Shown here: positions 1 through 11,740 of the stretch, one piece after another
How positions within the stretch are numbered: position 1 is the stretch's first letter
How the letters are laid out: each line of letters opens with the position of its first letter
From: Canna indica
Lineage: Eukaryota > Streptophyta > Magnoliopsida > Zingiberales > Cannaceae
Assembly: GCA_034359265.1 (NCBI GenBank)
Contig: CP136891.1
Coordinates: 11,856,501 to 11,920,500 of the forward strand
DNA: 64,000 bases
Reading direction: 5' to 3'
Position numbers and translations under genes: made by a program
The notes under the pieces: model-generated
The model's database searches: none
What the model was told of the DNA's origin: nothing
Seen by the model: only the letters and a program-made list of their open reading frames with translations

Positions 1-131
1 TTCGTTTTTATTCTGGTTTCGATTTAGTTTCATGAAAACGTTGAACCAAACACGTTTTCGTAAGTAATTTTGATTTCAGTGAAATTAAAAATCATGAAAA
101 CAGACTTGGTTTTGCTAACCAAACAGGTCTT

Positions 132-301
132 AAGTGATTCAATATTGATTTTGTCCTTGACCAGAGCAAAAAATTAAAAAAATATATAAATAAATATAAA
201 TAATAATTTTAATTTATATAAAAAATATGTATAATAGAAATAAGATGTTAAATTTTAAAAAATATATTTTCAAACTCTCTAATCAGTTAGATACTTTGGT
301 T

Positions 302-343
<42 letters not shown>

Positions 344-1107
344 TTTTAAAAGAGGTATAATAAAAATAAGGCGTTAGATTCTAAAAAATATTTTTTCAAA
401 CTCTCTAGTGATATAGAAATTAGGTGTTAGAGTTTAAAAAATATATTTTTAAACTCTCTAAATCATTAGAGAGTTTTGCACCAAGTCTATAAATCCAAAT
501 TTAAATTAAAAATTATAAAATATTTTTGATATTATAGACTTTGAGCAAAAGTCTCTAATGCATTAAATTTTATTTAGAGACTTTTGTCTAAAGTCTATAT
601 ATATTTTTTTAAATTATGATGTTAGTGAAATATCTTTTGTCCAAAATATTTTGATAGACTCTAGCATATCTTTTATATCACATATATTTTTTTGTGAATT
701 AAATTTTATTCTTTATAATTATAAAATTACTATAAACAAAAGTCTCTAACCCATTAGAGACTTTTGTGCAAAGTCTATAATAGCTTCATAAATTTTTTAA
801 AAAATATATTTGAATTCATAAAATAACTTTTTAATGATATAAAAGAGAAATTATGATTTAAAAAAATATTTTACATCAAAGTATTTCATAATTTTTAATT
901 TAAATTTAAATTTATAGACTTTGTACAAAAGTCTTTAATACATTAGAGAGTTTGAAAAATATATTTTTTATTTTCTAATATATTATTTATATCATAAAAA
1001 GTATTTTATAAATTAAAATTATTATATATATATATATAATTTTTGGCCAAAGTCTCTAACTGGTTAGAGACTTTGGCCAGTGGCAAAATCAATATTGAAT
1101 CCACTCA
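132..1107. repeat. AT-rich foldback element with ~36-bp terminal inverted repeats
   Basis: The left end (132-166) and the reverse complement of the right end (1072-1107) align over about 36 bp with a handful of mismatches; both contain ATTCAATATTGATTTTG. The match continues inward through AT-rich DNA, so much of the unit is self-complementary. Inside, an AAAGTCTCTAA...TTAGAGACTTT palindrome recurs near 545-590, 740-775, 915-950 and 1050-1075. A (TA)n run lies at about 306-338. No coding frame is present. It looks like a non-autonomous foldback or MITE-type DNA element. No clear target duplication was found. Confidence 0.6.
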
Positions 1108-1206
1108 ATTCTTTTTTGGAAAATTCTCCAATGTTGATTTCGATTTTGAGAATTTTTCATTCCCAAAATTTGATTTGGATAAATTGCTGATATATATATA
1201 TATATA

Positions 1207-1784
1207 AGGTTAAATATGCTAAAATCTTCTTAACACTGTCGACGGGTACTATTTTGTTCCTATAATTAATTTTAATTTAAAAATATTCTACTTCATAAAT
1301 AGTTACTAAAATGCTCTTGTCGTGATCAATATACACTAAAATGTTTCTACATGAATGAGTGCTTGAGTGTCGTCCATGCGGAGAAGCTCTAATCATGTTA
1401 GATTCCATGTGTCACGTCACTCGGTACTCATCCATCCACTAAATTCCCTCTTCCATATAATGGATGTGAAAAATTTATCCACATGGACGACACCTAAGCA
1501 CTCACTCATGTGTCACATAAGTTCAAAGCACGTCAAATTCAATGTGTCATGTCAGTTGGGACCCGTCATCCATTAGCTCTCTATTCCACATAGATGGGTT
1601 CCAACTAACGTGGCTCTGACATGATAGAAGCTACTTCACATGGACGACACCTAAACACTTACTCATATTGACGATAAGAGTATTTTAGTACTATTTTCTG
1701 AAACGACAGCAATATTTTTGAATTAAAATTATACGTAGAAATAAAATAGCATTCGTCGACAAATTTTTGAAGCATTTTAGTACC
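1207..1784. repeat. Long-terminal-inverted-repeat MITE (MULE-like or foldback)
   Basis: The left arm from 1207 and the reverse complement of the right arm ending at 1784 match over roughly 240 bp, with small gaps. Shared blocks include GTCGACG, TTTTAATT, TACTAAAAT and GTGTCGTCCATG. The block ACATGGACGACACCTAA is found at about 1482 and again at about 1639, so the middle is itself duplicated. There is no open frame of note. Long inverted arms without coding capacity fit a Mutator-like MITE or a foldback element. A 9-bp target duplication was not visible. Confidence 0.6.
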
Positions 1785-2519
1785 TATTACCTATTAGGAT
1801 GGAAAAGGAAACGATGATGCAAGAATGCCTTTGTTTAATGCAAAAAAGTGAGGCAGAAGGAGCTCTCGCTGTGAACAATTTGAGGCCAATTGAATTGAAT
1901 GAAGAAATGCAAGTCCCACTGAATTCAATGAAGAAATGCGCGCATTTATTGAGAAAAATCAGATTAATAATGGGGAGACATTCTTCACGGATGATGTAAT
2001 CTGCTATTCCATACTTTGTCCTCACTAATAAATCAATGGACATATGTTATTCATGGATGTTAATTAAATATGAAGTTATTGCCCAAGAAAAGAGATAATG
2101 TTCAGTTTTTGAACTTGCAAATAGTGACTCATATGCTGCATGCTGCTCATAAAAAGAGGTTTGGAACTTTAAAAGCCACCAGTGCACATCATGTTGTTGG
2201 CAAATGGCAACATTAATACAACAAGTAGGCCTCTTGTTACTCCAATCATGTCGCCATGGTTGCAATGTATTGATGGCGATGCTTTAATTTGCAGTCAATT
2301 TGGATCTAATGATGGCCATCGATACTACCCTCTTATAAAGATATGTATATCAAAGACAAGAATGCCTTGTAATTGAAGTAATTACACTCATGTTCGCGTA
2401 TGACCCAACAAGTGGTTTGATTAATTGAAGTCTCTCTCGACAAGTAATTAAAGCGATTAGAATATGTTATGGTACTTTTTTTCTTGTCAAATTGATTTCA
2501 AACTTGCATAAGTGAATAT
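1785..2519. other. Non-coding interval, nothing recognised
   Basis: Short open frames occur on both strands, but none resembles a known protein or has splice-site support. No repeat structure was seen. Confidence 0.5.
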
Positions 2520-3400
2520 GGGGAAGGTGGGTTCATCAGGAGGCCCATTGGACCAGGCCCAGTGCCTTATAGCCCGGCCTGGGAGAATGAAAATAGCTAC
2601 CACAAAAAGAGGCCACTCTGATCCCTCACGTGGGTTCGACGGGCCTATCGCCACAACCTAGGCCCGACACAAAAGGACGACGTCCCTCTTGGGACCGTTG
2701 TTGAATACATGAGCGGCATATGTTGACGACGCGCGCAACATCATTTCAAGAAGGCTAAAACCCTCTTAATCAATCATAAAATTGCCTTTCAAGAGCCCTA
2801 TAAAAGATGTCTCCCATCCTTTTCACTCGTCTCCCTTAAGTGTATTGTTCATTTGTTCGTGATGACTTCGTCTTTCGGCCATAGTTCAAACTATAATGCT
2901 AACTTAATCATCAAAAGGCCGGTGTCCTCGCGGGCTCAACCTTAGGGGGATACTTCTGCAAGTACGAGTTGGACCTATCGGTTTCGGGTACATGCAGGTA
3001 CCCTTTGTTGAAGGTCATTTGAGCTTTTCGTGGGAGTATGGCATAGGTTACTTCCACGTCGTAGCGCTTGGTACTCAGACATTGGCTCGGGGCATTTCCT
3101 CTACCCCTTCTTACCCTGAAAAAACAAGGTCATCTTGCGTCCTTGAACCGATAACCATCTTTCGGCTAACCTAACCTCCTCCGTCCCTCGGGACCAACAA
3201 GGGATAGTACAAGAATATTCACATGTTGTCCATCGACTACGCCTTTCGACGTGATCTTAGGCCCTGACTAACCTTTTGTGGACGAACCTTGTGGAGGAAT
3301 TACCCTTACGTTTTCGGGGCATTAGATTCTCACCAATGTTTGACCGCATCGGCCCAACTCCATCGAATTAATTTCATGAAGATGACCCAATCCATCATCT
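2520..3400 (+). repeat. Probable LTR relic of an LTR retrotransposon
   Basis: This stretch is markedly more GC-rich than its flanks. It has a TATA-like CCCTATAAAAG near 2799, followed by CT-rich and then GC-richer sequence, the order usual for the U3-R-U5 of a plant LTR. No gag or pol frame follows, and TG...CA ends with a target duplication could not be fixed. A solo or truncated LTR is the best guess; a search against an LTR library would settle it. Confidence 0.35.
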
Positions 3401-4884
3401 ATTTGCGGAAATAGACCTTATCAAATTATCATATGCAATCTTAAGTTAAAAAGCCTTGGAAAATTAAATGAATAGAAGCCAAATCTTTTACAAGCAAATT
3501 AAATGTAAGTTGATTATTTACATTTTTTGTTTAAACCGATCATATATTTTTTCCAAGAAATTAACAGCCATATTTTGTGCACATGCGCGCGCGAGTTGAA
3601 TTGTAAAACCATGCATGAGAGCAGCACATTGGCTCAATTAAGTACACAACATCTCAGATTTGCTTCAAGTTCTTTCGCCAGTTCACGTAACATTACGAGA
3701 GAAAGGTAGTATTGCCTACTTGTAGGCTCAAAGTAAAAGTAACAATGACTTGCCACTCGATCGAGCATTATGTCGAACAGGTGGCGTGCATCAAGAAAGA
3801 AACCAGTAGTCAGTAGGTCTAATTGACGAGCATTTCCAAAGCTAACTCAGCTGCAGCTTTCATCTACGTACCTAATTAAATTTCATCTTCTCACTTTCTA
3901 AGTAAGAAACAAAGACATGATTCATTCATTAATTCTCGTAGGACCAGATGCACAACTTAATTTGGCAGCTCTTTTGGATCCAACGAATTGATTGAATGGT
4001 TTCATTGTTTTGTGTGGATTAATTGACACAAGAGTTGGATCCAACAAATCTGATTTGACTTTGATTTGATTTCGACCCATCTCGTATTTCAAATAAATTG
4101 ACATCAAAATATTGCATGTTTTAAATAATTTCTAACGCCTAAATTAATTACTAGCTACTAAGTGCAATGCGTGCTCGAGTTGAAGTCGATAATAATGCAC
4201 TCATCGAATATAGCTTCCCCAAGTACTCTCATGTGGGATTAATTAAAGTGATTTATTGCAATCTCTTTCAATTCAGTGTTGTTGTCATTATGACTCAAGT
4301 TAAGTTTAACGGCATCCTAGTCCACAACATATGATGCTTAATTAATTAGTCTAGTAGATTTATTTCATATCCGGATAGTCTTTTTTTCATATATACACTC
4401 TCTCATCGTAATGCTTGTAGGTCATATGCAATTTCAATCGCTTACTATTATTAGTTGTGGGGGGTGTTACGTCATGAATGATGTTTCCACAAGATTGGCA
4501 GCTTGACACTTTGTTGCTCTAACACTTTAGAGCTATGCAGTCTACCCTCTATTTGATGGTCAGTCGACCGACCATGAGAACTCTCATTAATCACATGTAC
4601 AAGTTCATTTGGAGCTTATTTTTAAAAAAAATTTAAGCTTGTTTCGAAATTTAGGATTCACCTTGATTTGAGTTAATTTTGGATGGAGAGTCGTTTTTCT
4701 TGAGCTGTGGGACTTAGTGTGTGTTTTTTGTGATAAAATCGCTATAGTCAATCTCTATTTGCCGATGGCAATAGCGAAAATGAGTTTGAAATCGATCGTT
4801 GTTGTGCGACCAAGTGTTCAAATTTTTAATATACATGTGCGACAAAAAGATATCTATTGATATATTTACTTGCATTTTTTTGCA
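3401..4884. other. Non-coding interval, nothing recognised
   Basis: AT-rich DNA with no convincing open frame, no inverted repeat that I could pair, and no retroelement motif. It ends at the (AAT)n tract that forms the left breakpoint of the tandem duplication. Confidence 0.5.

Positions 4885-4939
<55 letters not shown>
4885..4939 (+). repeat. (AAT)n microsatellite
   Basis: About 18 perfect AAT units. It is host DNA 5' of the LINE insertion. The same tract, longer, sits at the internal duplication junction at 11441. Confidence 0.97.
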
Positions 4940-4940
<1 letters not shown>

Positions 4941-5050
4941 ACGTTGCAAATTGCAAGAAAATATGCACGTTGCAAGTTGCAAATTGCAATGCAAAGTGAA
5001 GAAAATATTCTATGTGACTATAATTTTGTCATTAAGATTTGATGCATCAA

Positions 5051-5069
5051 TTTACTTGAATTGATAATT
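5051..5069 (+). repeat. Target-site duplication, 5' copy, of the LINE insertion
   Basis: TTTACTTGAATTGATAATT is repeated exactly at 18577-18595, just after the LINE poly(A). A one-base variant at 11601-11619 marks the duplicated left flank inside the array. Confidence 0.85.
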
Positions 5070-5221
5070 GATAAAAAAAAAGTCTGGGTTTCAGGAGAGT
5101 GGCGATCCTGGGCGATTTTGAAGGGGGAAGGCGATCAATTCGTCGACGGGGATCGATCTAGATCTGCTGACAGTGAATGCTAGTTGCTGGTATTAAGTGA
5201 TCGACGATTGGGGAAGGCTTG

Positions 5222-7015
5222 ATGGCGAGCGGCAGTGGAGAACGACGCCTGGTTGAGGGCAATGCGGCGGCTCGTTGAGACCAAAGCGGCCACCAGATCC
5301 TGACGTGTGGAGGTTTATACCACTCGGGTCCAAGGCGAACCTGGCGACATCTCTTCCCATGAGTAGGGACTCATCTGAAATAGGTATGAATAGACGAAAA
5401 ACTGATTTAAATATAGATGAATATGTAGTTGTCTGTAATCCCTTGTTCATTTCAAATGCTGTGGATGTGAATTCTGTGGGGAATAACGGAGGTACAGAGA
5501 TGAAGAATGCAGAGAATAAGGAGGTATTGCAGTCGAACTCAGGGAAGAAAACATGGGAAAATGATTCAGGCTCACAAACAGGGGGGAGTGTGGAGTTCCA
5601 AAAAAATGTTAAGCAGCCTAACTCGTGGGCTGCATTATTTAGGGAAGCTCAGATGGAGGACAGGGTACCGGAGAAGACTGTGTTGAATGAGAAATTTAAA
5701 AAAATACAAGATGATTCAAATACTGAGGTGGTAATTGACGAAAGGTTAATGGAGGCAACAAGGTTTGACTGGGCCAATAGTCTCTACAGGAAATTTTACA
5801 GAAGAACTCCACCATTGAATGTTGTACGGAGGGTGATGCCAAGGATATGAAAAACTAAATGTAGTATACAAATTGTGGATTTAGCAGCTGGGTTTTTCTG
5901 CTTTAAATTTGCAAGTGAAGAGGATCTGAATAGTGTGTTGACTGGGGGTCCATGGTTTCTGGGTGGACAAGCATTGCTGCTGATTCTGTGGAAAGCCAAC
6001 TTCCAACCTATGATGGAGAGAATTGAAACAATCCCTGTGTGGGTTCAACTGCCAGGCCTTCCTGTTGAATTCTTAAGGAAAGAAATACTTGAGGTAATTG
6101 CTGAGTCCATAGGGCAGCTGGTAAAGATTGATGGGATAACTTTAAAAGGGCAGAGGGCAAAGTATGCTAGACTTTGTATTTTATGGAAGATAAACATGAA
6201 GGTGCCTATAGGCATATGGATTAATGCCGGGGAAGAAGGTTTTGGCAGACAATTGCTTTTGAAAATACATCAAGACTATGTTTTAAATGCGGAAGAATTG
6301 GGCACTCGACAGAAAAATATTTCATTAACAGTGAAGATGCTAGTGTTTCAGTTGTAACCGAAGGTAAAGTTATTTCAGATAACCAAAGGATGCAAGTGGG
6401 AATAAAGGAGGTAGGTGAGACTAGCAATATCTTTGGTCCATGGCAAGTGGTGAATAGAAGAAAGAGGGGACATGTTAAAAAAATGAGGGTATGGATAATA
6501 AAAACAGGAACAACTTTCAGGTACTTAATGACAATGCAGAAGAGGACATGGAATTGGACAGTGGACAGAATGATAAAAAGGTGGAAATAAGGGAGCAAAG
6601 GAAAAAAGAGGAGGATATGCTTAGTGGAGGTCTTGCTTCAAAGGGAAGGGAGGTGCTTTCAGTAAAATCATTGACAGAAAGAGAAGGGGAGGCTAGAAAA
6701 AAGAAGGAAAATGATAAAGGAATTGTGTTTGAAGCAGTCAGAAATGAACCTATTGTGGTTCAGGTGGATGTGGAAAAGGATCTGAAAACCATTCACAGAA
6801 AGTTAACCGATAAGTTTGCCATTACACTGACCAAAATCAAGGTTAATGATAATGAGGTTCACGAAGGAATGGACATGGAATTGGTAGGTGAGGAGACAGG
6901 GAAGTGTGGAACGATCAGAAAACCAATATCTCAGAATATTTATGAGGGTAGATTTCCTTTTAATGTGAGACAAAATAAGGCCAAGAAGAAGAAGTATTCA
7001 AAATATAAGGGCTGA
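5222..7015 (+). pseudogene. LINE ORF1 (DUF4283-like, zinc knuckle), unit A
   Basis: The likely start is the ATG at 5222 (MASGSGERRL), which soon runs into a stop; the long frame resumes at about 5275. A DUF4283-like region lies near 5875-6240 (AAGFFCFKF, GGPWFLGGQ, PVWVQLPGLP). A CX2CX4H zinc-knuckle remnant (CFKCGRIGHSTEKY) is visible in another frame from 6279. The TGA at 5848 is in frame between the two halves. A missing A in the run near 6314, compared with unit B, shifts the tail, which continues to 7015 as a Lys/Glu-rich region. In plant LINEs ORF1 encodes an RNA-binding protein. This copy is broken. Confidence 0.75.
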
Positions 7016-7076
7016 TAGCATCAGATGGTGACCCTGGTATTGAGGTAGATAGAGGGAAAAGGAAAATGATGTCAGA

Positions 7077-7234
7077 ATGAAGATTCTTGTTTGGAAAATC
7101 AGAGGAGGTCTAAAAACAGCTGGTTGTGACTTCCTTAATGTTATGATCAAAAACAATAAGCTGGATATGGTGCTTCTGGTTGAAACACATCTTGAAGAAG
7201 AGCAATCTGATATTTGTATCAGGAAGTTTGTATG
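7077..7234 (+). pseudogene. LINE ORF2 endonuclease start, truncated, unit A
   Basis: The ATG at 7077 opens MKILVWKIRGGL and continues to VETHLEEEQSDICIRKFV. The W-N/K-I-R-G opening and the ETH block match the N-terminus of APE-type LINE endonucleases, where the Glu binds metal. After about 50 codons the reading breaks into a reverse-oriented Copia gag. The rest of the endonuclease is absent. In unit A the usual WNIRG Asn is Lys. Confidence 0.7.
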
Positions 7235-8258
7235 AGGAAGTTTGGGAAGAAATATCATGCTCAAATTTGAAATCACTTGTACAATCCTTTCCATTGAAAT
7301 TCACATTATTTTTCGTGTTTTCATTTTCATCTCTAATTTTTGAAATCTTAATTAACAACTCATCATTCTCAATTTCTAATTCTTCATTTCTATGTTTCAA
7401 GTCCTTAATTTCAAATTTTAAAACATTATGGCAAGAATCAAAAGTGCTAGTATTCAATTTTTCATTTTCTAATTTATGAACATGAGAACTAAGCCTTAAA
7501 TTTTCCTTTTTTAATTTCTTATTTTCCTTATTCTCTTTCATGAACAAGTCATACATCTTTTTACATTCTTCTAGTAGTTCTTCATACGACATATCAAAGG
7601 ATTTTGAGCTACTAGAATCATTATCATTAACATTTTGAACATGACTAGAAGATGGAGAATATACCTCATCTCGAAGACCCATGAGGCAAAAGTTTGATGT
7701 AGCTTCATCGTCATGTTTAGAAGTTGTTTCACTTGATTTGGATGTGGATGATGAAGCACAATTCTTCTTTTTGGATTTCTTCTTCTTGTGTCCCTTCTAT
7801 TGGCAAATGAAGCACCTAAGTTTTATTTTCCGATTTTTGGTGTTCCTTTGACTAGATGAGCTTTGGGCATCAAAAACTTCAATAGGACTAGAGGTATGAC
7901 AATTGACATCACCTCCTTCATTGAAAGTAATAAGCTCCTCAATTTTTGCATAATCGTAAAGCATATTTAAACAAGCCCAAATATCAAATGCAGATAAATA
8001 ATGCATAACTTTTTTAAGTATATCATTTGAGAATGAGCAATATAGAAAGTGCGTTGTTTTAGCATTCAATTCAAACAATCTAATTTGATCTTGAGTCCAA
8101 TCATTTATGTCAATGGTGGGCTCAACATATTCATTCTTTAGCATGCACAATAGATCTAAACTTTGTGTTTTAAGAAAAGTATACATCCTACTCTTCCAAA
8201 CACCAAAAAATTTCTCATCAAACCTAGGTGGTGCAAATGCTATACTCTGTAGTGCCAT
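7235..8258 (-). pseudogene. Copia gag (UBN2-type), 3'-truncated, unit A
   Basis: The start is taken as the ATG at 8258 (MALQSIAFAPPRFD); longer frames read through the PBS and are not credible. The first part is a UBN2/DUF4219-type capsid region (FGVWKSRMYTFLKTQ, YLSAFDIWACLNMLYDYAK). A zinc knuckle follows near 7800, with its fifth residue turned into a stop (CFICQ*KGH) and its final Cys displaced by a 27-bp deletion relative to unit B. The tail near 7240-7560 is a Glu/Lys/Asn-rich coiled coil. It ends where it joins the LINE. Confidence 0.75.
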
Positions 8259-8310
8259 TTTTTGGATCGAGGCAAGATGTAGACGAGATGGTGAAATCTC
8301 AATCCACGAC

Positions 8311-8324
8311 CCGCTCTGATACCA
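8311..8324 (-). promoter_or_regulatory. Primer-binding site, Copia fragment, unit A
   Basis: Reads TGGTATCAGAGCGG on the minus strand, two bases inside the LTR end. This is the usual plant Copia site complementary to initiator Met-tRNA. Confidence 0.85.
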
Positions 8325-8326
8325 AT

Positions 8327-9592
8327 TGTTGGATGAATTGGCCAAACTAGAGGGGGAGTGAATAGTGGGTTAACTAAATAATTAGCCTAAATTCGAATTT
8401 AATCGTTTCTTAGATTACTTAGGCAATTCACGAATCGAGAAGTAAGCGGAAGCAAGATATATAAATGATAAGCAATAAAAAATGCAAGGAACACAATGCT
8501 AACACAATTATTTATAGTGATTCAGCCCCAATGCCTACTCCACTACTTAAGCACCCCGCTTAGGATTTTTAAACTATGTTTACTAGATTAAAACATTTCT
8601 CTTACAAAGAGGACTTTGACCCGAAGAGTCTCTCTCAACCTACGGTACTTCCACACCCGGAAGTCTCCGCCTTCTTACCGAGAGCACTCTTCCACCTCAA
8701 CCCTAAGGGACAACTCAACTAATCCTAGTGAACTAAGTTTACACAAGTGGCTTTACACCTTCTACACCAAGGTAACTACTTACACACAAGACCTAACACT
8801 AGATTTTCTTACAAGTTCAAATACAAAGAAATAAACAAGAAAATACAACACTAAATGGAGCAATAAATAATACAATAAGATACTTAGCTCCACAACAAAC
8901 TCCATAGTCCTCTTGATGCCTCAAGGTGATGAATGATGAAGCTTTGAAGGCTATATCAATGAATGAGATATCAAACTAGGGTTTTTCCAAGTAATGACTC
9001 AATGGAAGCTTGGAATTGATCAAGGATGGCTCAATGAAGTATATGAGTGATAAGAAAAAAAAAAAATCTTTAAGAATCAAAATCTAGTTTTTGGGGTCTA
9101 GTACAAATTTTCCGAAAACGAAAATTTTCTAATCTTTCGGGTCAAGTATGGGTAGGCTAAAGGCTTCCAAAAAATTCTTAAAAATATCTCGTTATCTAGT
9201 TTTAATCCAAGGAATAATTATCGTCATTTTTTATGTCAAGTAAATGTCTAGGTCATATAGCCCTCCAAGGAGCTCCCTAGACTTAGTGATTTTTAGGGCG
9301 ATTTCCGGGTTTTCATATTTTGAGATTCGGAGATGGTTTTTGGGTTCTTATGCATCATCATGAGGATTTACAACATAAACTAGACACCCTAAACCTAGAC
9401 TCTATCTTTTCGACGAATCCGAGCGCGTCGACCAACGTCCTTCCGATTTCTCGATTTCTTCGATATTTCTGATCGAGGACGTCGAGTGCTAACCGATACG
9501 AAACCTGAAGTATTTCTCAATGAAACATTAGTTCCATATTTGTTATCATCAAAACCAAGATTAAGATCAAGATTGAAAACCTTAAACCAACA
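8327..9592 (-). repeat. Copia LTR, 1266 bp, unit A
   Basis: Bounded by TGTTGG...CCAACA, which form an inverted pair. It sits next to the PBS, so it is the 5' LTR of a minus-strand element. It lacks the GATCGATC-rich block found in the related LTRs at 20.3-24.6 kb. Confidence 0.85.
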
Positions 9593-11437
9593 TCCACTAC
9601 CCCCATACTTATTCATCCTTCAACAGGAGTTGTTATCAAAACTGATAAAAAGAGAAGTGGATAATGGGCGCATCAAAGCATTTAAATACAAAGGCTTAAA
9701 AGTGAGTCATTTATTTGTTGCAGATGATATAATATTGGTGATAAAGAGCTGTGAGAGGTCCTGTGCTTATTTAAAGGAGATATTGAGGTTCTATGGGATG
9801 GTAACAAATCAAAGAGTTAACTTTGACAAATCTAATGTATACTTTTCAAGTGTTATAGAAGCTAAAAAAAGAGAGGCTATCAGGAGATTGACTGTGATAA
9901 AAGAAGGCAGTTTACCTCTTAAATATTTGGGGACTCAAATAGATAAGGGAAGGCTGCCAAAAAATATTCAAAGACAAATAATTGAAAATGTTGAGAAGAA
10001 ACTTGAGAGCTGGGCCAACAAGGAGATATCTCAAGCAGGCAAGATAACTTTGATCAATTCAATGATCAACTCAATGCCTTTGCACTCTCTAACAACAATG
10101 TGGATTAATGAAGGGGTGGTGGAGGAGCATGAAAAATTAGTCAGGAATTATTTATGGAAATTAGGTAGCAAAAAGAAGGGCTTTCATCTGGTGAAGTGGA
10201 AAAAGATCTCTCTATGCAAATCTAGAGGGGGGCTAGGGGTGAAGGATCTTAGTATCTTTAAAATTACTATTCATGCGAAAAGAATTCTTCCTATTCTGAA
10301 CAAGAAGGACCAACTGTGGAATAGATTGGTGAGTGCAAGGTATGAGGATATGCACCCATGGGGAAGGAGGAAGAAAAGAATCCGCTGGTCTATGAAGGGT
10401 ATTATCACAACAATGGAAGTGTTGAGGGGTAGAGTATGTCAAATATACATTTCAAGAGAGAATAATGAAGATAGATGGGTTTGGACACTGAATAAAAAAG
10501 GCAAACTAAACTGCAAAATTGTTTATAACTTTATGAGAAGCAATGATAAGGAGGAAGGGGATAAAAGCAGGGACCGGCAGTAGATATGGAATATGAAGTT
10601 GATTCCTAGGATTAAGATGTTTATGTGAAAGTTTGTTCGGGGTAAGTTACCTACTACTAATATATTAGCAAGAATTAGCAAAGTGGAGAAGAGCAGATGT
10701 TTTGTTTGCAAGGAGGAGGGGGATAAGTTTAGTCATATCTTTTTCAAGTGTAAGGTAGCTGAATTATTTTGGAATGCTATGGAGAAAGTAATCAAATATA
10801 AATTTGAATTCAGAGATAATTGGTGCAAAGAAAGATGGCCGGAAGAGGGCAAGAATCTGAACAAATCAACTAGGAATGTTCTAATTGAATGTTTGGCTGC
10901 AGGATTTTGGTATTTGTGGAAAAACAGGAATGAATCATGTTTCAAAAATAAAATCAATAGTATTAATGCGATGGTATATAAAGCTTTGGCTGAAATAAAC
11001 AACAAAGAGCTAAGTTGGCAAGGTGAACATACTCAGATGAGGACTGACAGGGATACATGTGAAGAGCAGGGGGTGGATCAAGGGGAAGCTGATACTGAGG
11101 GGTTTGTGGGGATAAGGGTTTTTTGCGATGCTACTTGGGATGCCAAGTCACACAAGGCTGGTTTTGATTTTAAAGTGGAGAATGAAATGAATGAAACTAT
11201 TGTAATGGGGAATGAAAGTTCATTTAACAGGAATATGCTATCAGCTGAAATAGAGGCTATATGGATGTGTTTGATTAAACTAAAGCAAACAAATCTTAAA
11301 CACATTGAGATTTTTTCTGATTGCAAAAGAGCCGTGGACATTTTGGGTGGTAAAATAAAAGCACCCTGGTATTGAAGGAGCATGTAAAAGATATCTTAAT
11401 GGTGGGTAAGAAAGTTATTTTGGTGGAATGGTGTCAT

Positions 11438-11440
<3 letters not shown>
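9593..11440 (+). pseudogene. LINE ORF2 C-terminal half: RT, zf-RVT, RNase H, unit A
   Basis: Begins mid-RT at PLPPYLFIL. The catalytic block FVADDIILV lies near 9715, followed by PLKYLGTQI and the thumb region (KITLINSMINSMPLH). A roughly 200-bp deletion near 10427 removes the segment after the RT. The zf-RVT region (KSRCFVCKEEGD ... FFKCKVAELFW) spans about 10600-10800. RNase H follows (FCDATWDAKSHKAG, SAEIEAIWMCL, IFSDCKRAVDIL) up to 11375. The unit is cut at 11440, before the final RNase H motif that unit B retains. Stops at 10581 and 10626 break the frame. In a live element this half copies LINE RNA into DNA at the nick. Confidence 0.82.

Positions 11441-11512
<72 letters not shown>
11441..11512 (+). 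repeat. (AAT)n microsatellite at the duplication junction
   Basis: About 24 AAT units, directly abutting truncated LINE sequence on the left and duplicated host flank on the right. It is longer than the parental tract at 4885. Confidence 0.97.
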
Positions 11513-11514
<2 letters not shown>

Positions 11515-11740
11515 ACGTTGTAAGTTGCAAATTGCAATGTAAAGTGAAGAAAATATTCCATGTTACTATAATTTTGTCATTAAGATTTGATGCATCAATT
11601 TACTTGAATTGATGATTGATAAAAAAAGTCTGAGTTCCAGGAGAGTGACGATCCTGGGCGATTTTGAAGGGGGGAGGCGATCAATCCGTCGACGGGGATC
11701 GATCTAGATCTGCTAACAGTGAATGCTTGGGGAAGGCTTG

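Larger units (their letters stand above)
7235..9592 (-). mobile_element. 5' fragment of a Copia element (LTR + PBS + partial gag), unit A
   Basis: On the minus strand the order is LTR (9592 to 8327), PBS, gag start and gag coiled coil, ending abruptly at about 7235 where LINE endonuclease sequence begins. Protease, integrase, RT and the second LTR are absent. LINE RT sequence resumes exactly at the outer LTR end (PLPPYLFIL). The simplest history is insertion of a Copia element into LINE ORF2, then a deletion removing the rest of the Copia and part of ORF2. Confidence 0.75.
4885..11440 (+). repeat. Tandem duplication unit A (left)
   Basis: Runs from the (AAT)n tract through host flank, LINE 5'UTR, ORF1, Copia fragment and RT/RNase H to GTGTCATGTT at 11431-11440, then joins directly to a new (AAT)n tract. 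It aligns co-linearly with unit B at high identity. Notable differences are about 200 bp missing near 10427 and 27 bp missing near 7785. The 3' end of the LINE is cut off here but continues in unit B. Confidence 0.88.

Noticed and set aside
4714..5064. Open frames with poly-Ile or poly-Asn
   Set aside because: They are translations of the (AAT)n microsatellite.
8327..8345. Gag start at the ATG at 8345
   Set aside because: That frame reads through the primer-binding site; the family start is at 8258.
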